64,000 nucleotides of DNA from Pleomorphomonas sp. T1.2MG-36 (GTDB taxonomy: Bacteria; Pseudomonadota; Alphaproteobacteria; Rhizobiales; Pleomorphomonadaceae), in the NCBI RefSeq assembly GCF_950100655.1, contig NZ_CATNLY010000023.1, positions 682,001-746,000 of the forward strand. Reading direction: 5' to 3'. The translations under genes were made by a program, and so were the position numbers. How positions within the stretch are numbered: position 1 is the first letter of the stretch; each line of letters starts with the position of its first letter. The notes under the pieces are model-generated. The model made no database searches. It was not told where the DNA came from and saw nothing but the letters and a program-made list of their open reading frames with translations. Below, in pieces: positions 52,382 through 62,986 of the stretch.

Positions 52382-54256
52382 TCAATCGCGTATCGATGGG
52401 CGGAGCCTGAGCACCGGCAGCGAGCCGGTGACGTCGAGACCGGAGGGCTTTGCCGAAAAGATCATGCCGGCCGGCCCCGAGGCGACCTCGGCAAGCCAAG
52501 GCGGCCGCACACCGTCGATCAGGCGAGCGGCAAGTCCGCCCGGCGCGCGCTCGGCCATCTGGTTAAGCTCGGGATCGCCAGTACAGGCGGCAAGATAGGT
52601 GGCGCCGGTCGCCCGGAAAGCGACCTCGGGATCGGCACCCGTAAAGACCGCATCCACGGCCAGGATGCCATGGGCACCGCGATGATAGGGCGCTGCCAGC
52701 ACGGAATGCGGCGTCGCCTTGAGCAGGAAGGCGCCGAAGTTCGAGGTGGCCACGACGAGCCCTGGCGCGCGCGCGCCGAGTACATCGCCCAGGAAAGCGC
52801 GGCATTCGGCCATGTTCGCGACATTGGCCGCCTCGGCGTCCGGTCGGTCAAACAGGCGATCGGATGTCGTGACGACAAGCGTCCACAAGGCAGGAACGGC
52901 GAGGAGCCAAGTCCATCGCCGGGCGATCGAGCGGGCATCGTCGCGCCCCTCCGTCACCTTGACGGCCAGGGCGACGACGACGCCGACGGCCGCCGATGCG
53001 ACCACCTGGGCGCCGACCAGCGCGCGCAACTGCACCGCACCGAGCAGAACCGAGCCGCCAAGAATGGAGAGAACGATGACGAAAGCCGGCCGGTCGGAGG
53101 CCGGCATGCTGCGAAGCGCTAGCACCCCAAGCAGGAGGGCGGCGAATGGCGCGAAGTAAACCGGCAGCGCCAGTCCCGGCCGGTTCTCGATGGTGGACAG
53201 AAAGCCCTGTGCCTCCGCGACGTGATCCAGCCAGATCGGCCGAATGGCCGGATCGATGCCGCCATAAGGACCGGCGAGGCAGGACGGAAACAGCACGGCG
53301 GCAACCGTCACAAGAAGCGAGGCGACAGCGACCAGCGCACCGCCGCGCATCAGAAGGCCCGGCACGCCGTCACCATGGCCGCGCAGCAAGGCCGCCGACG
53401 CGATCACGCCGATACCTCCGACGACCACGGGCATCAGATAAGCGAAGGACAAAGCGTCACAAGCCGGCACCAGCCAGCGCGACGGGGGTATGGTTGCCAC
53501 GGCACCCAGCAGGGAGCCCAAGATCAGCGCGCCGGCAAACAGGATCAGACCGCGCCGCCAGCGGTCGGCATCCACGATCCAAGCGATGGCGAGACCGAGG
53601 ATGGCCAGAAGGACGGCAGGCAACGTTTCCATGCCGACGGCGAGGCTGATCGACGCCGCCACTCCAGCGGCGACAGACCAGCGACGGCCTTGGTCGGCCC
53701 GTACCAGCCCCATCAGCACGCAAGCGAGCAGCACCGCCTGAACGTTGTGATGATCGAGATTGCCGGGGGTGAAAACAGCCTTCACCTGCGGCGAGAGGAA
53801 GATCATCAGGAGGGTGGCGAGGCGAGCGATGTCGCCCCCGAAGCGGCCGGCTACCGAAGCGAGCGCGAAGGCGAAAGGAATCACCAGCAGAACCGGCCAG
53901 ACGTTGGCGGCGAAAACTTCGGCCCCGGCGCTGCCGACAAAGGGGGTTGCCGTGAGCACGAGGATGGCAATCGGCAGATCTACGAGACGCGACCAGTGCA
54001 TCAGCACGCCGCCGGGCGGATCGAGCCGGTATTGCGTCAGGTCGAACCAGCTCTGACCGGCAAGGAAATCGCGGACCTCAACGAGGCGCATCATCGCATC
54101 GGGATCATCCCAGCTGGGCCCGAGGTCGGCGAGCCGATTGACCGCGACGAGCCCCGCGACGAACAGCCCCAACGCGACAGCGAAGACCAGACGAGCGCGC
54201 AGGCCGAAACAGAAGAGGACAGGTGCGACGCCGAAGGCGCCTTGTTTGGAATTCAT
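52382..54256 (-). CDS. GT-C-fold membrane glycosyltransferase-like protein
   Basis: A 624-residue integral membrane protein with about 12 membrane segments and a soluble C-terminal domain of about 130 residues. In the first external loop it has D-D-P-D-A-M-M-R-L (an acidic D-x-D-type motif), followed by H-W-S-R-L-V-D-L-P, and in a later loop N-L-D-H-H-N-V-Q, reminiscent of STT3-type GT-C enzymes. Such enzymes transfer sugars from polyprenyl-phosphate donors on the outer face of the inner membrane. The family is not recognised precisely. It is divergent from a GtrB-like gene and GtrA, as expected for the third member of a gtr system. ATG 54256 was chosen over an upstream in-frame start. Confidence 0.65.
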   Translation of the reverse strand: MNSKQGAFGVAPVLFCFGLRARLVFAVALGLFVAGLVAVNRLADLGPSWDDPDAMMRLVEVRDFLAGQSWFDLTQYRLDPPGGVLMHWSRLVDLPIAILVLTATPFVGSAGAEVFAANVWPVLLVIPFAFALASVAGRFGGDIARLATLLMIFLSPQVKAVFTPGNLDHHNVQAVLLACVLMGLVRADQGRRWSVAAGVAASISLAVGMETLPAVLLAILGLAIAWIVDADRWRRGLILFAGALILGSLLGAVATIPPSRWLVPACDALSFAYLMPVVVGGIGVIASAALLRGHGDGVPGLLMRGGALVAVASLLVTVAAVLFPSCLAGPYGGIDPAIRPIWLDHVAEAQGFLSTIENRPGLALPVYFAPFAALLLGVLALRSMPASDRPAFVIVLSILGGSVLLGAVQLRALVGAQVVASAAVGVVVALAVKVTEGRDDARSIARRWTWLLAVPALWTLVVTTSDRLFDRPDAEAANVANMAECRAFLGDVLGARAPGLVVATSNFGAFLLKATPHSVLAAPYHRGAHGILAVDAVFTGADPEVAFRATGATYLAACTGDPELNQMAERAPGGLAARLIDGVRPPWLAEVASGPAGMIFSAKPSGLDVTGSLPVLRLRPSIRD

Positions 54257-54308
54257 TGACCAAAGCCGACGACAGAACGTGGTGAAGCCCGGCACATGCG
54301 AAGCGTCG

Positions 54309-54324
54309 TTAGCTTTGCCTTAAC
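54309..54324. promoter_or_regulatory. CtrA-like box in the divergent gtr region
   Basis: TTAG (54309-54312), seven bases, TTAAC (54320-54324): one mismatch from TTAA-N7-TTAAC. It lies between the divergent starts at 54256 and 54388, so it could act on both. Confidence 0.42.
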
Positions 54325-54387
54325 ACGATGGATAAAAGGTAAAGGCGACGCACCGCCCGTCGCGGTTCGCATCTTCCGGAAGGCGCC

Positions 54388-55452
54388 ATGACCGCAAGCG
54401 AGATCGCAACCGACTCCACCGCCGCCTTTCCGGGGCTCGACATCGCCGTGGTTCTGCCCTGCTACAACGAAGGGGTGACGATCGGCGCCGTCGTGCGCGG
54501 CTTTCGCGCCGCTCTGCCGGAAGCGCGCATCTTCGTCTTCGACAACAATTCCTCCGACCGGACCGCCATCGAGGCGCGGGTCGCCGGAGCCGAGGTCGTG
54601 CGCGAGGGCCGGCAAGGCAAGGGCCACGTGGTCCGTCGCATGTTTGCCGACGTCGACGCCGACATCTATGTCATGGCCGACGGCGATGGCACCTACGATC
54701 CGAACGACGCCATCGATCTCGTGCGGGCTCTGATCACCGAGCGGGCCGACATGGCCGTCGGCGTCCGGCGCAACGTCACCGTCGATGCCGGCCGCTCAGG
54801 ACACGCCTTCGGCAATCGACTGTTCAACGGCCTCTATCGCCGCCTGTTCGGCCCCGATTTCACCGACGTGTTCTCCGGGTACCGGGCCTTCACGCGTCGC
54901 TTCGTCAAGAGCTTCCCGGCCGTATCGCACGGCTTCGAGATCGAAACGGAAATGGCGGTGCACGCCGGCCAGCTCCACATCCCCACCGTGGAGCTGCCGC
55001 TCGACTACGGCCGCCGCGTCGAGGGCGCCCCGTCCAAGCTGCGCACGTTCCGCGACGGTTTCCGCATCCTGATGATGTTCGCCATGCTGGTGAAGGAGAC
55101 CCGGCCGAGCCTGTTCTTCGGCCTGCTCTCGGGGCTCTTCGCTGCCGCCTCCGTCGTTCTTGCCCTGCCGGTATTCGCGACTTACGTCGAGACCGGCTTG
55201 GTTCCCCGCCTGCCCACCGCCGTGCTGTCGACCGGCCTGATGATCCTGGCGGCGCTTCTGGCGACCGCCGGCCTCGTTCTCGACAGCCTCGCGCGCTCCC
55301 GCGTCGAGCAGAAGCGCATCCTCTACCTGTCGATTCCGGCACTCCGAGCGACCGAGGAGCCCGTCGGGGCGGAAACGGCGGCGAACCTTGCGACGCTCCG
55401 CGACTTGCTGCGTCGGCTTGGCGATCGGTCCGATCGGCGAAGGGCCGGCTGA
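54388..55452 (+). CDS. GtrB-like family 2 glycosyltransferase
   Basis: A 354-residue polyprenyl-phosphate glycosyltransferase of the DPM1/GtrB type. The catalytic domain has V-V-L-P-C-Y-N-E-G, F-D-N-N-S-S-D-R-T, M-A-D-G-D-G-T-Y-D-P (D-x-D region, about 92-101) and G-K-G-H-V-V-R. Two membrane segments follow at about 245-270 and 280-302, as in GtrB. It charges undecaprenyl-phosphate with a sugar on the cytosolic side. GtrA follows with one base between its stop and the next ATG, so the pair is translationally coupled. Confidence 0.88.
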   Translation: MTASEIATDSTAAFPGLDIAVVLPCYNEGVTIGAVVRGFRAALPEARIFVFDNNSSDRTAIEARVAGAEVVREGRQGKGHVVRRMFADVDADIYVMADGDGTYDPNDAIDLVRALITERADMAVGVRRNVTVDAGRSGHAFGNRLFNGLYRRLFGPDFTDVFSGYRAFTRRFVKSFPAVSHGFEIETEMAVHAGQLHIPTVELPLDYGRRVEGAPSKLRTFRDGFRILMMFAMLVKETRPSLFFGLLSGLFAAASVVLALPVFATYVETGLVPRLPTAVLSTGLMILAALLATAGLVLDSLARSRVEQKRILYLSIPALRATEEPVGAETAANLATLRDLLRRLGDRSDRRRAG

Positions 55453-55453
55453 G

Positions 55454-55855
55454 ATGCCGCCCGTCTTCCGGCGGTTCGGTGGTTTCGCAGTGGCGGGCCT
55501 CAGCGGCTTTGTCGTCGATGCCAGTTTGACCGAGGCCCTGGCTGCGTTCGGCGTCAGCCCCTATCTCGGCCGCATCTTCGCCGTGGCAGTTGCCATCGCC
55601 GTCACCTACACCATCAACCGCAACTTCACCTGGAAGGAACGGCGCGCCCCGGTGCCCGGCCGGCGGGCGCGCTACCTCGCGGTATCGCTCATTTCGATCG
55701 CCGCGAACTACCTGGTGTTCGCCGCCGCCCTGGCGCTCCTGCCTGGGCTGCGGCCGCTGCTGGCCGTCGCGGCCGGCACCGGCGTCGGCATGGTGATGAA
55801 CTTCGTCGGTTATTCTCGCTTCGTGTTCAAGACCGGCGAGGATCAGGCGGCGTAA
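55454..55855 (+). CDS. GtrA-family polyprenyl-P-sugar flippase
   Basis: A 133-residue membrane protein with four membrane segments, the GtrA/DPMS-flippase fold. F-A-V-A-G-L-S-G-F-V-V-D-A at the N-terminus and T-Y-T-I-N-R-N-F-T-W in the middle are typical. It moves the undecaprenyl-P-linked sugar to the outer face. ATG 55454 lies one base after the upstream stop; the longer open frame reads through the gtrB-like gene. Its end overlaps the end of olsB by 13 bases on the other strand. Confidence 0.88.
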   Translation: MPPVFRRFGGFAVAGLSGFVVDASLTEALAAFGVSPYLGRIFAVAVAIAVTYTINRNFTWKERRAPVPGRRARYLAVSLISIAANYLVFAAALALLPGLRPLLAVAAGTGVGMVMNFVGYSRFVFKTGEDQAA

Positions 55856-56742
55856 CGGCTGGCGTCGGCGCCGTAGTAACGGACGTAGCGCTCAGAGATG
55901 CGGTCGACCGGCAATACGATCATCACGTCTGTGGTTCCGAAGGGGCGATCGACGACGGCGCCGCGGCCGACCATGGCCCCGAGGCGAAGATAGCCCTTGA
56001 TGAGCGGTGGCATTCCAGCGAGCGCGGTGCGCATGTCGACAGCCTCGATCGGCAGCCGGTTCATGGTGACCCCTCGCTCGGGCCGTGCTTCCACCAGCCA
56101 GTCGGTATCGGCGGAGGCATGGTGGTGCAGGAAAGACAGCGGCAGGGCGAGAGCATCGGGATCGGTGCCCTCGAAGGACGCGCAACCGATCATGGCGTCG
56201 ACGCCGTTGTTCAGCACGTAGGCCCAGATGCCCTGCCACAACAATTCGACGGTGCGCTTGCTGCGGTAGGCCTTCATGACGCAGGACCGGCCGAGTTCGA
56301 GGAATTCCAGGCCGGAATGGCGGGCAAGAAGAGGTTCGATGGCAAACTCGCCGGCGGTATAGAACCCGCGATGACGTTCGGCTACTTTCTGGCGCAGGAG
56401 CCGATAGGTGCCGACGATGCGCGGCCGCGCTCGCCGAAACGGCCGGATCTCGACGTCGTCGTGATCGAGGACGAGCAAGTGATCGCAATAGCGATCGAAG
56501 GCATCGGCATCGCGACGGCGCAAGAGGGTACGCGGGTCGGCGGTCGCCTGCATCTCACCGTAGAAGACGCGGTAGCGCAACGCCTGGGCGGCCCGAACCT
56601 CACCGGCCGAGCGGGCGAGCCGCACCTCGAGAGACCCCATGCGCCCGAGCGGAGGCACGTTTTCGGGAATGCGTCGCAGATCTCCAGCTGCGAACGTGGA
56701 CCAAAGCCGACTACCTGCGGCGGAAACCCGATCAGATCCCAT
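55843..56742 (-). CDS. Ornithine-acyl transferase OlsB-like (GNAT fold)
   Basis: A 299-residue acyltransferase that probably makes lyso-ornithine lipid from ornithine and a 3-hydroxyacyl carrier protein. Conserved stretches are R-Y-R-V-F-Y-G-E-M, D-A-F-D-R-Y-C-D-H-L, L-E-L-G-R-S-C-V and W-Q-G-I-W-A-Y-V, the pattern of OlsB and hemolysin-like GNAT proteins. OlsA was not seen nearby. ATG 56742 fits the usual length; the open frame extends further. A weak Pho-box-like pair lies about 83-100 bases upstream, and olsB is phosphate-regulated in some rhizobia. Confidence 0.8.
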   Translation of the reverse strand: MGSDRVSAAGSRLWSTFAAGDLRRIPENVPPLGRMGSLEVRLARSAGEVRAAQALRYRVFYGEMQATADPRTLLRRRDADAFDRYCDHLLVLDHDDVEIRPFRRARPRIVGTYRLLRQKVAERHRGFYTAGEFAIEPLLARHSGLEFLELGRSCVMKAYRSKRTVELLWQGIWAYVLNNGVDAMIGCASFEGTDPDALALPLSFLHHHASADTDWLVEARPERGVTMNRLPIEAVDMRTALAGMPPLIKGYLRLGAMVGRGAVVDRPFGTTDVMIVLPVDRISERYVRYYGADASRYAA

Positions 56743-56824
56743 TGTCCGGACGCTCCTTCGAGTTCGCGCTATTCTGTGCGGGAAAGCGCTGGCAAACGTG
56801 CCATGACGAGCCCACCATGTCGCC

Positions 56825-56842
56825 TGAACAGAAGGATGACAA
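56825..56842 (-). promoter_or_regulatory. Weak Pho-box-like repeat upstream of olsB
   Basis: On the minus strand TTGTCAT, four bases, CTGTTCA, compared with CTGTCAT-N4-CTGTCAT. The first half matches six of seven, the second four of seven. It lies about 83-100 bases before the olsB-like ATG. Confidence 0.25.
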
Positions 56843-56961
56843 ATTTCCGACGGTTTAGTGACGGTTGTCGGCAAATCGTCCCGCTTTCATAAAGGCGTCA
56901 TTTAGAAACTGTTTTCGGTCTCGTGGTATCGCCTGACAGGCGTTACCAGGAGTTTCACCCG

Positions 56962-58176
56962 ATGTCGTTGTCGACGCCTCCCGCTCGGTCGAACTTGATC
57001 ACGCCCCGCTTCGCGCTTGGCATCCTGAGTTTTTCGACATTCTACGTGATTTACGACGCGATTATCGGGTTTCCTCAACGCGGCGATCTCTATGCCATCG
57101 GGCGGGATTTCGTGAACATGTGGATGGGCGCACGCTTGGCCCTCTCCGGGAACATATCAACACTATTCGACTGGCCGGCCTACGTCGACTTGCTGCGAAC
57201 GACCTTCTGGCCGACATATGCCATCCACAACTGGTCCTACCCGCCACATGTCCTTCTGTTCGTCTGGCCACTTGGCTTGCTGCCTTATCACGTGGCGCTG
57301 GTTCTGTGGGACGCTCTTGGGCTGCTTGCGTTTTTCGCGTCCGCAAGACTTGCATTCCGATCAATGCAACCCGAGCGAAGAAACTGGCTGTCACTCGCTG
57401 CCATTGGATCCCCGGTCGTCGCGCTTAACATTGTTCTCGGGCAAGTCGGACTTTATGTCGGAGCGATTCTGGTGTCGGCGTGGGTTCTGCGCGATCGCAG
57501 TCCCATAGTGAGCGGCATCCTCGTCGGTCTGCTCACTATGAAGCCGCATTTAGGACTGCTTTTGCCGATCGTACTGTTGATCGAACGGCGTTACGCAGTC
57601 GTCTTGTCGGCTGCGACGACCACTCTTGTTCTCGTGCTGGCGACTTCGCTGATTTTCGGCTGGTCCGTATTTCCAGACTACATAGCCTACGCCGGACCGA
57701 CACAACTGCACGTGCTGACAACATATGACCGGCTCGACTGGATCATGCCGACACCGATGATGATGGCGCGCACCCTGGATCTACCGATCGATTACGGCTG
57801 GTTTTTCGTAGCTGCCGCCGCTCCGGCCGCCCTGATCGCCTTTTTCTACGTAATGCTGCACGATGCAAACGATGCCTCGAAGCTCGCAATGACTGTCGTG
57901 GCGACAATCCTCATCCTGCCGTATGCCTTCACCTACGACACCACACTGTTTGTCATACCTGTCGTCCTGCTCATGGATCGTATGGAAAAGCCATGGCAAA
58001 TGATGGTCCTTCTTAGCGCCTATATGCTGCCTGCGCTTGGTCTTGCCACGTTGGCATCCGGCATACCGCTTGCCACCGCCTCCTTGGTCGCTTTTGCCTT
58101 CCTACTCGTATACGAGGCGCGCCGGCCCGCTCAACGGGAAGAGACGGTCGCTCCGAGCGATTTCAGCGCACCCTGA
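56962..58176 (+). CDS. GT87 (DUF2029) membrane glycosyltransferase-like protein
   Basis: A 404-residue membrane protein with about ten membrane segments. The first loop has D-F-V-N-M-W-M-G-A-R-L-A-L-S-G and Y-P-P-H-V-L-L-F-V-W-P-L-G-L-L-P, hallmarks of the GT87/DUF2029 family of polyprenyl-P-mannose-dependent mannosyltransferases. A later G-I-L-V-G-L-L-T-M-K-P-H-L-G-L-L-L-P is also typical. CAGGAG precedes ATG 56962. Several sampled lines have GC near 48-62 percent, averaging about 54, lower than the neighbours, with more A/T-ending codons, so it may have been acquired. It could use the sugar donor made by the nearby gtr genes. Confidence 0.8.
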   Translation: MSLSTPPARSNLITPRFALGILSFSTFYVIYDAIIGFPQRGDLYAIGRDFVNMWMGARLALSGNISTLFDWPAYVDLLRTTFWPTYAIHNWSYPPHVLLFVWPLGLLPYHVALVLWDALGLLAFFASARLAFRSMQPERRNWLSLAAIGSPVVALNIVLGQVGLYVGAILVSAWVLRDRSPIVSGILVGLLTMKPHLGLLLPIVLLIERRYAVVLSAATTTLVLVLATSLIFGWSVFPDYIAYAGPTQLHVLTTYDRLDWIMPTPMMMARTLDLPIDYGWFFVAAAAPAALIAFFYVMLHDANDASKLAMTVVATILILPYAFTYDTTLFVIPVVLLMDRMEKPWQMMVLLSAYMLPALGLATLASGIPLATASLVAFAFLLVYEARRPAQREETVAPSDFSAP

Positions 58177-58200
58177 CCGAAGACTCAAGGCGCTCTCCGT

Positions 58201-58230
58201 CTTGCGCCGCCTTCGCCGGCAACCTATATA
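58201..58230 (+). promoter_or_regulatory. Candidate heat-shock promoter of dnaK
   Basis: TTGCGC (58202-58207) and TATATA (58225-58230) are 17 bases apart. The -35 begins CTTG and the -10 is preceded by CAACC, close to the RpoH pattern CTTG...CC-TATAT of alphaproteobacteria. No CIRCE element was found. The 120 bp leader contains short GC-rich inverted pairs. Confidence 0.5.
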
Positions 58231-58357
58231 CCGGCCGAATTCGGGGACTTCCCCGGTCAGCATTCAAGATGAAAAAACGGGGACCGGCCGGGAATCCGGC
58301 ATCTAGCCGAATGCCTCGGAAGAGGGTTCGGACGGTCTGCCTGAACGGAGTGACGAA

Positions 58358-60256
<1,899 letters not shown>

Positions 60257-60276
60257 GGCCGGGCTTCCTGCGCATC

Positions 60277-60306
60277 CGGCTCTCCGGTCGAATAACCGGG
60301 GAGCCG
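60277..60306 (+). other. Hairpin between dnaK and dnaJ
   Basis: CGGCTCTCCGGT (60277-60288) pairs with ACCGGGGAGCCG (60295-60306), 12 bp with one G-U, around a six-base loop. No U tract follows. It probably attenuates dnaJ relative to dnaK or protects the dnaK 3' end. Confidence 0.65.
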
Positions 60307-60365
60307 CTTCCTGTTGAGAGCGGGCGGGGACATGCCGCCCAGCGTTCTCCACCTCGGGACAGACG

Positions 60366-61496
60366 ATGGCCAAACGCGATTATTACGACGTGCTGGGCGT
60401 TTCCCGCGACGCCGACGAGAAGACGCTGAAGAGCGCCTTTCGCAAGCTCGCCATGCAATTGCATCCGGACAAAAATCCAGGTGATGCCACCGCAGAGACC
60501 CGCTTCAAGGAAGCCAACGAGGCCTACGAAGTCCTGAAGGACCCGCAGAAAAAGGCCGCCTACGATCGCTTCGGCCATGCGGCATTCGAGAATGGCATGG
60601 GCGGGCGTGGCGCGGACCCCGGCTTCGGCGCCTCGATGGCCGACATTTTCGACGACATTTTCGGCGAGTTCATGAGCGGCGGCCGGCGCAGCCGGCCGAA
60701 TGGGCGCGAGCGCGGCGCGGACTTGCGCTACAACCTCGACATCACGCTGGAGGAAGCCTTCGCCGGCAAGACGGTCGAAATTCACGTTCCCACATCGATC
60801 ACCTGCGTCAAGTGCTCGGGGACCGGCGCCAAGCCCGGCACCAGCCCGCAAACCTGCCGCACCTGCGGCGGTAGCGGCAAGGTCAGGGCGAGCCAGGGGT
60901 TCTTCACCATCGAGCGCACCTGTCCCACCTGTCAGGGCCGCGGCGAGACCATCGCCAACCCATGCGAAGCGTGCTCGGGCACCGGACGCACCACGCAGGA
61001 GCGGTCGCTGTCGGTCAATATCCCGGCCGGCATCGAGGACGGCACCCGAATCCGCCTCTCCGGCGAAGGCGAGGCCGGCCTGAGGGGTGGTCCGGCCGGC
61101 GACCTCTACATCTTCATCTCGCTACGGCCGCACGCCTTCTTTCAGCGCGATGGCGCCGACCTCCATTGCCGCGTGCCGATCTCCATGACAACCGCGGCGC
61201 TCGGCGGCGAATTCGAGGTACCGACCATCGAAGGCGGCAAAACCAAAGTGCGCGTGCCCGAAGGCACCCAGACCGGCAAGCAGTTCCGCCTCAGATCGAA
61301 GGGCATGCCCGTGCTGCGCTCGCGCGACGTCGGCGATATGTACATCAATGTCACCGTCGAGACGCCGCAACGCCTCACGCGCCGTCAGCGTGAGTTGCTC
61401 GAGGAGTTCGAGCGCGAGTCTTCGGGCGAGAACAATCCCGAGTCGGCCGGCTTCTTTGCCCGCGTCCGCGATTTCTTTGACAACCTGGGCAGTTGA
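60366..61496 (+). CDS. dnaJ: Chaperone DnaJ (Hsp40)
   Basis: A 376-residue class A J-protein. The J domain has the H-P-D motif (L-H-P-D-K-N-P-G, about 33-40), followed by a G/F-rich stretch (about 78-100), four C-x-x-C-x-G-x-G zinc repeats (about 147-215) and the C-terminal substrate-binding domain. It stimulates DnaK ATPase. It is 109 bp after dnaK with a hairpin between, and is followed by pmtA. Confidence 0.97.
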   Translation: MAKRDYYDVLGVSRDADEKTLKSAFRKLAMQLHPDKNPGDATAETRFKEANEAYEVLKDPQKKAAYDRFGHAAFENGMGGRGADPGFGASMADIFDDIFGEFMSGGRRSRPNGRERGADLRYNLDITLEEAFAGKTVEIHVPTSITCVKCSGTGAKPGTSPQTCRTCGGSGKVRASQGFFTIERTCPTCQGRGETIANPCEACSGTGRTTQERSLSVNIPAGIEDGTRIRLSGEGEAGLRGGPAGDLYIFISLRPHAFFQRDGADLHCRVPISMTTAALGGEFEVPTIEGGKTKVRVPEGTQTGKQFRLRSKGMPVLRSRDVGDMYINVTVETPQRLTRRQRELLEEFERESSGENNPESAGFFARVRDFFDNLGS

Positions 61497-61573
61497 GATC
61501 ACTGTCGAAATCGCGGTTGGTAGTCGTCGGTGACGCGGTTCAACGCGTCTGCTGGCCGGACCTGGGGGTGGGG

Positions 61574-62191
61574 ATGTTCGTGCATCGACTGCGGGACGAA
61601 GCGATCGCCGAGGCGAAGCGCGTGCGTTGCCATTATTCGGACGATCTCAAGTTCCTGAAGAGCTGGGCGGCAAAGCCGCTCACGACCGGCGCCGTAAGTC
61701 CCTCGGGGCGGTGGCTTGCTCGCTCCATGGCAGCCCTCGTCGATCCCGCCTGGGAAGGAACGGTCATCGAACTTGGGCCGGGCACCGGCGCCGTTACCGC
61801 CGCCCTGCTCCAACGGGGAGTAGCGCCCGAGAGCCTGCTTGCCATCGAGTACAATCCGGATTTCGCCGAGCATATCCGGGGCCGCTTTCCGGGCATCGGC
61901 GTGGCTGTCGGCGACGCCTACCAGTTCGGTGATACGCTGCGGCGTGCTGGCGTCGAGAAGGTAGCCGCCGTCGTCTCCTCGCTGCCCCTGTTCACGCAGC
62001 CACCGCTCCGTCGCCGCCAGCTTCTCGAAGAGGCGATGACGGCCCTCGAACCGGGGCGGCCATTCATTCAGTTTTCCTATGCTCTGGTGCCGCCGGTTCC
62101 CGCCGAGGCCGGGCGCTGGACCCTCGGCGTCAGCGGCTGGATCGTTCGCAACCTGCCGCCGGCTCGCGTCTGGACCTATCGCAAGGCGTAA
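61574..62191 (+). CDS. pmtA: Phospholipid N-methyltransferase PmtA
   Basis: A 205-residue SAM-dependent enzyme that methylates phosphatidylethanolamine toward phosphatidylcholine at the inner membrane. Rhizobial-type features are F-L-K-S-W-A-A-K-P-L-T-T-G-A-V-S-P-S-G, the SAM motif V-I-E-L-G-P-G-T-G-A-V-T (about 63-74), V-V-S-S-L-P-L-F, and Q-F-S-Y-A-L-V. GGGGGTGGGG precedes ATG 61574; an earlier TTG overlaps dnaJ and is less likely. The dnaJ-pmtA order is conserved in the group. Confidence 0.88.
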   Translation: MFVHRLRDEAIAEAKRVRCHYSDDLKFLKSWAAKPLTTGAVSPSGRWLARSMAALVDPAWEGTVIELGPGTGAVTAALLQRGVAPESLLAIEYNPDFAEHIRGRFPGIGVAVGDAYQFGDTLRRAGVEKVAAVVSSLPLFTQPPLRRRQLLEEAMTALEPGRPFIQFSYALVPPVPAEAGRWTLGVSGWIVRNLPPARVWTYRKA

Positions 62192-62210
62192 GGCCCGGAC
62201 GGCAAGGCGG

Positions 62211-62765
62211 TCAGATCTCGTCGCAAGTCGCGGAAGAACCATCCGGCGAAGCGTCCTTGGCCGCCAGAAGCTCCGCCTTGAAACTGCATGTGCAGTAAAT
62301 TCGCGAACACATCCGGCAGAGACGGCGGCGATCGTGCCCGCGTGCCGCGTGATCGCGCAGCATCCGATCGATAAGCCCGTCGAGAAGATCGCGCTCCTCG
62401 GCCGACAGACTGGCGAGAAAGCCGCCGCTCGCGGCAAGGCGGTGCTCCTGCAACCCGTCCGCCCGCCGCCGCCCGGCCGGCGTGATTTCCACCAGCACTT
62501 CACGACCGACGCGACGGCGGCGATGCAGCAGACCGTCGGCCTCCAGCCGGTCGATGAGCCGGACGGTGGCCGAATGGGTGAGGCCGACGATGGCGGCCAT
62601 CTCGCCAATGCTGGCCGGAGGGTTGTTGGCGGCGGTGATCAGGGCGGCGACGGCCGTCGGTGCGAGGGCGGCATCCCCGGAGAGCGTCGCATCCGTGATG
62701 GCCAGCGACAGGGCAGCAAACTTGTTCGACAGGTGCTTCTCCACGTTTTCCCTCGCCTCCGGCAT
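62211..62765 (-). CDS. MarR-family regulator with C-terminal cysteine cluster
   Basis: A 184-residue winged-helix regulator. The DNA-binding core is S-I-G-E-M-A-A-I-V-G-L-T-H-S-A-T-V-R-L-I-D-R-L (recognition helix, about 50-72) with a basic wing R-R-R-R-V-G-R-E. The last 35 residues contain C-R-M-C-x4-C-T-C and a further Cys, which could bind metal or sense redox state. ATG 62765 was preferred over TTG 62783. It is convergent with pmtA and divergent from lepA, 222 bp away. The target is unknown. Confidence 0.85.
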   Translation of the reverse strand: MPEARENVEKHLSNKFAALSLAITDATLSGDAALAPTAVAALITAANNPPASIGEMAAIVGLTHSATVRLIDRLEADGLLHRRRRVGREVLVEITPAGRRRADGLQEHRLAASGGFLASLSAEERDLLDGLIDRMLRDHAARGHDRRRLCRMCSRIYCTCSFKAELLAAKDASPDGSSATCDEI

Positions 62766-62986
62766 CCGTCCCGACCTTACCAAAGGGTCTTCGCGTCACC
62801 GAAAATTCAACCATTTCTCATTGATAAACGAAGGCGATGACGGCTACCGCTCAGAAAAACACTTATCGCGTTCAAGACATAAGCCGTGCCGACCGGTCGC
62901 CGAAGCGAACGATGGCTCGGAAAACCTTGCTCCGGCCGGGCGTCAGGTGCTTGGCGGTGGGGCGGGGTAATGATATCTAGCCGGCC

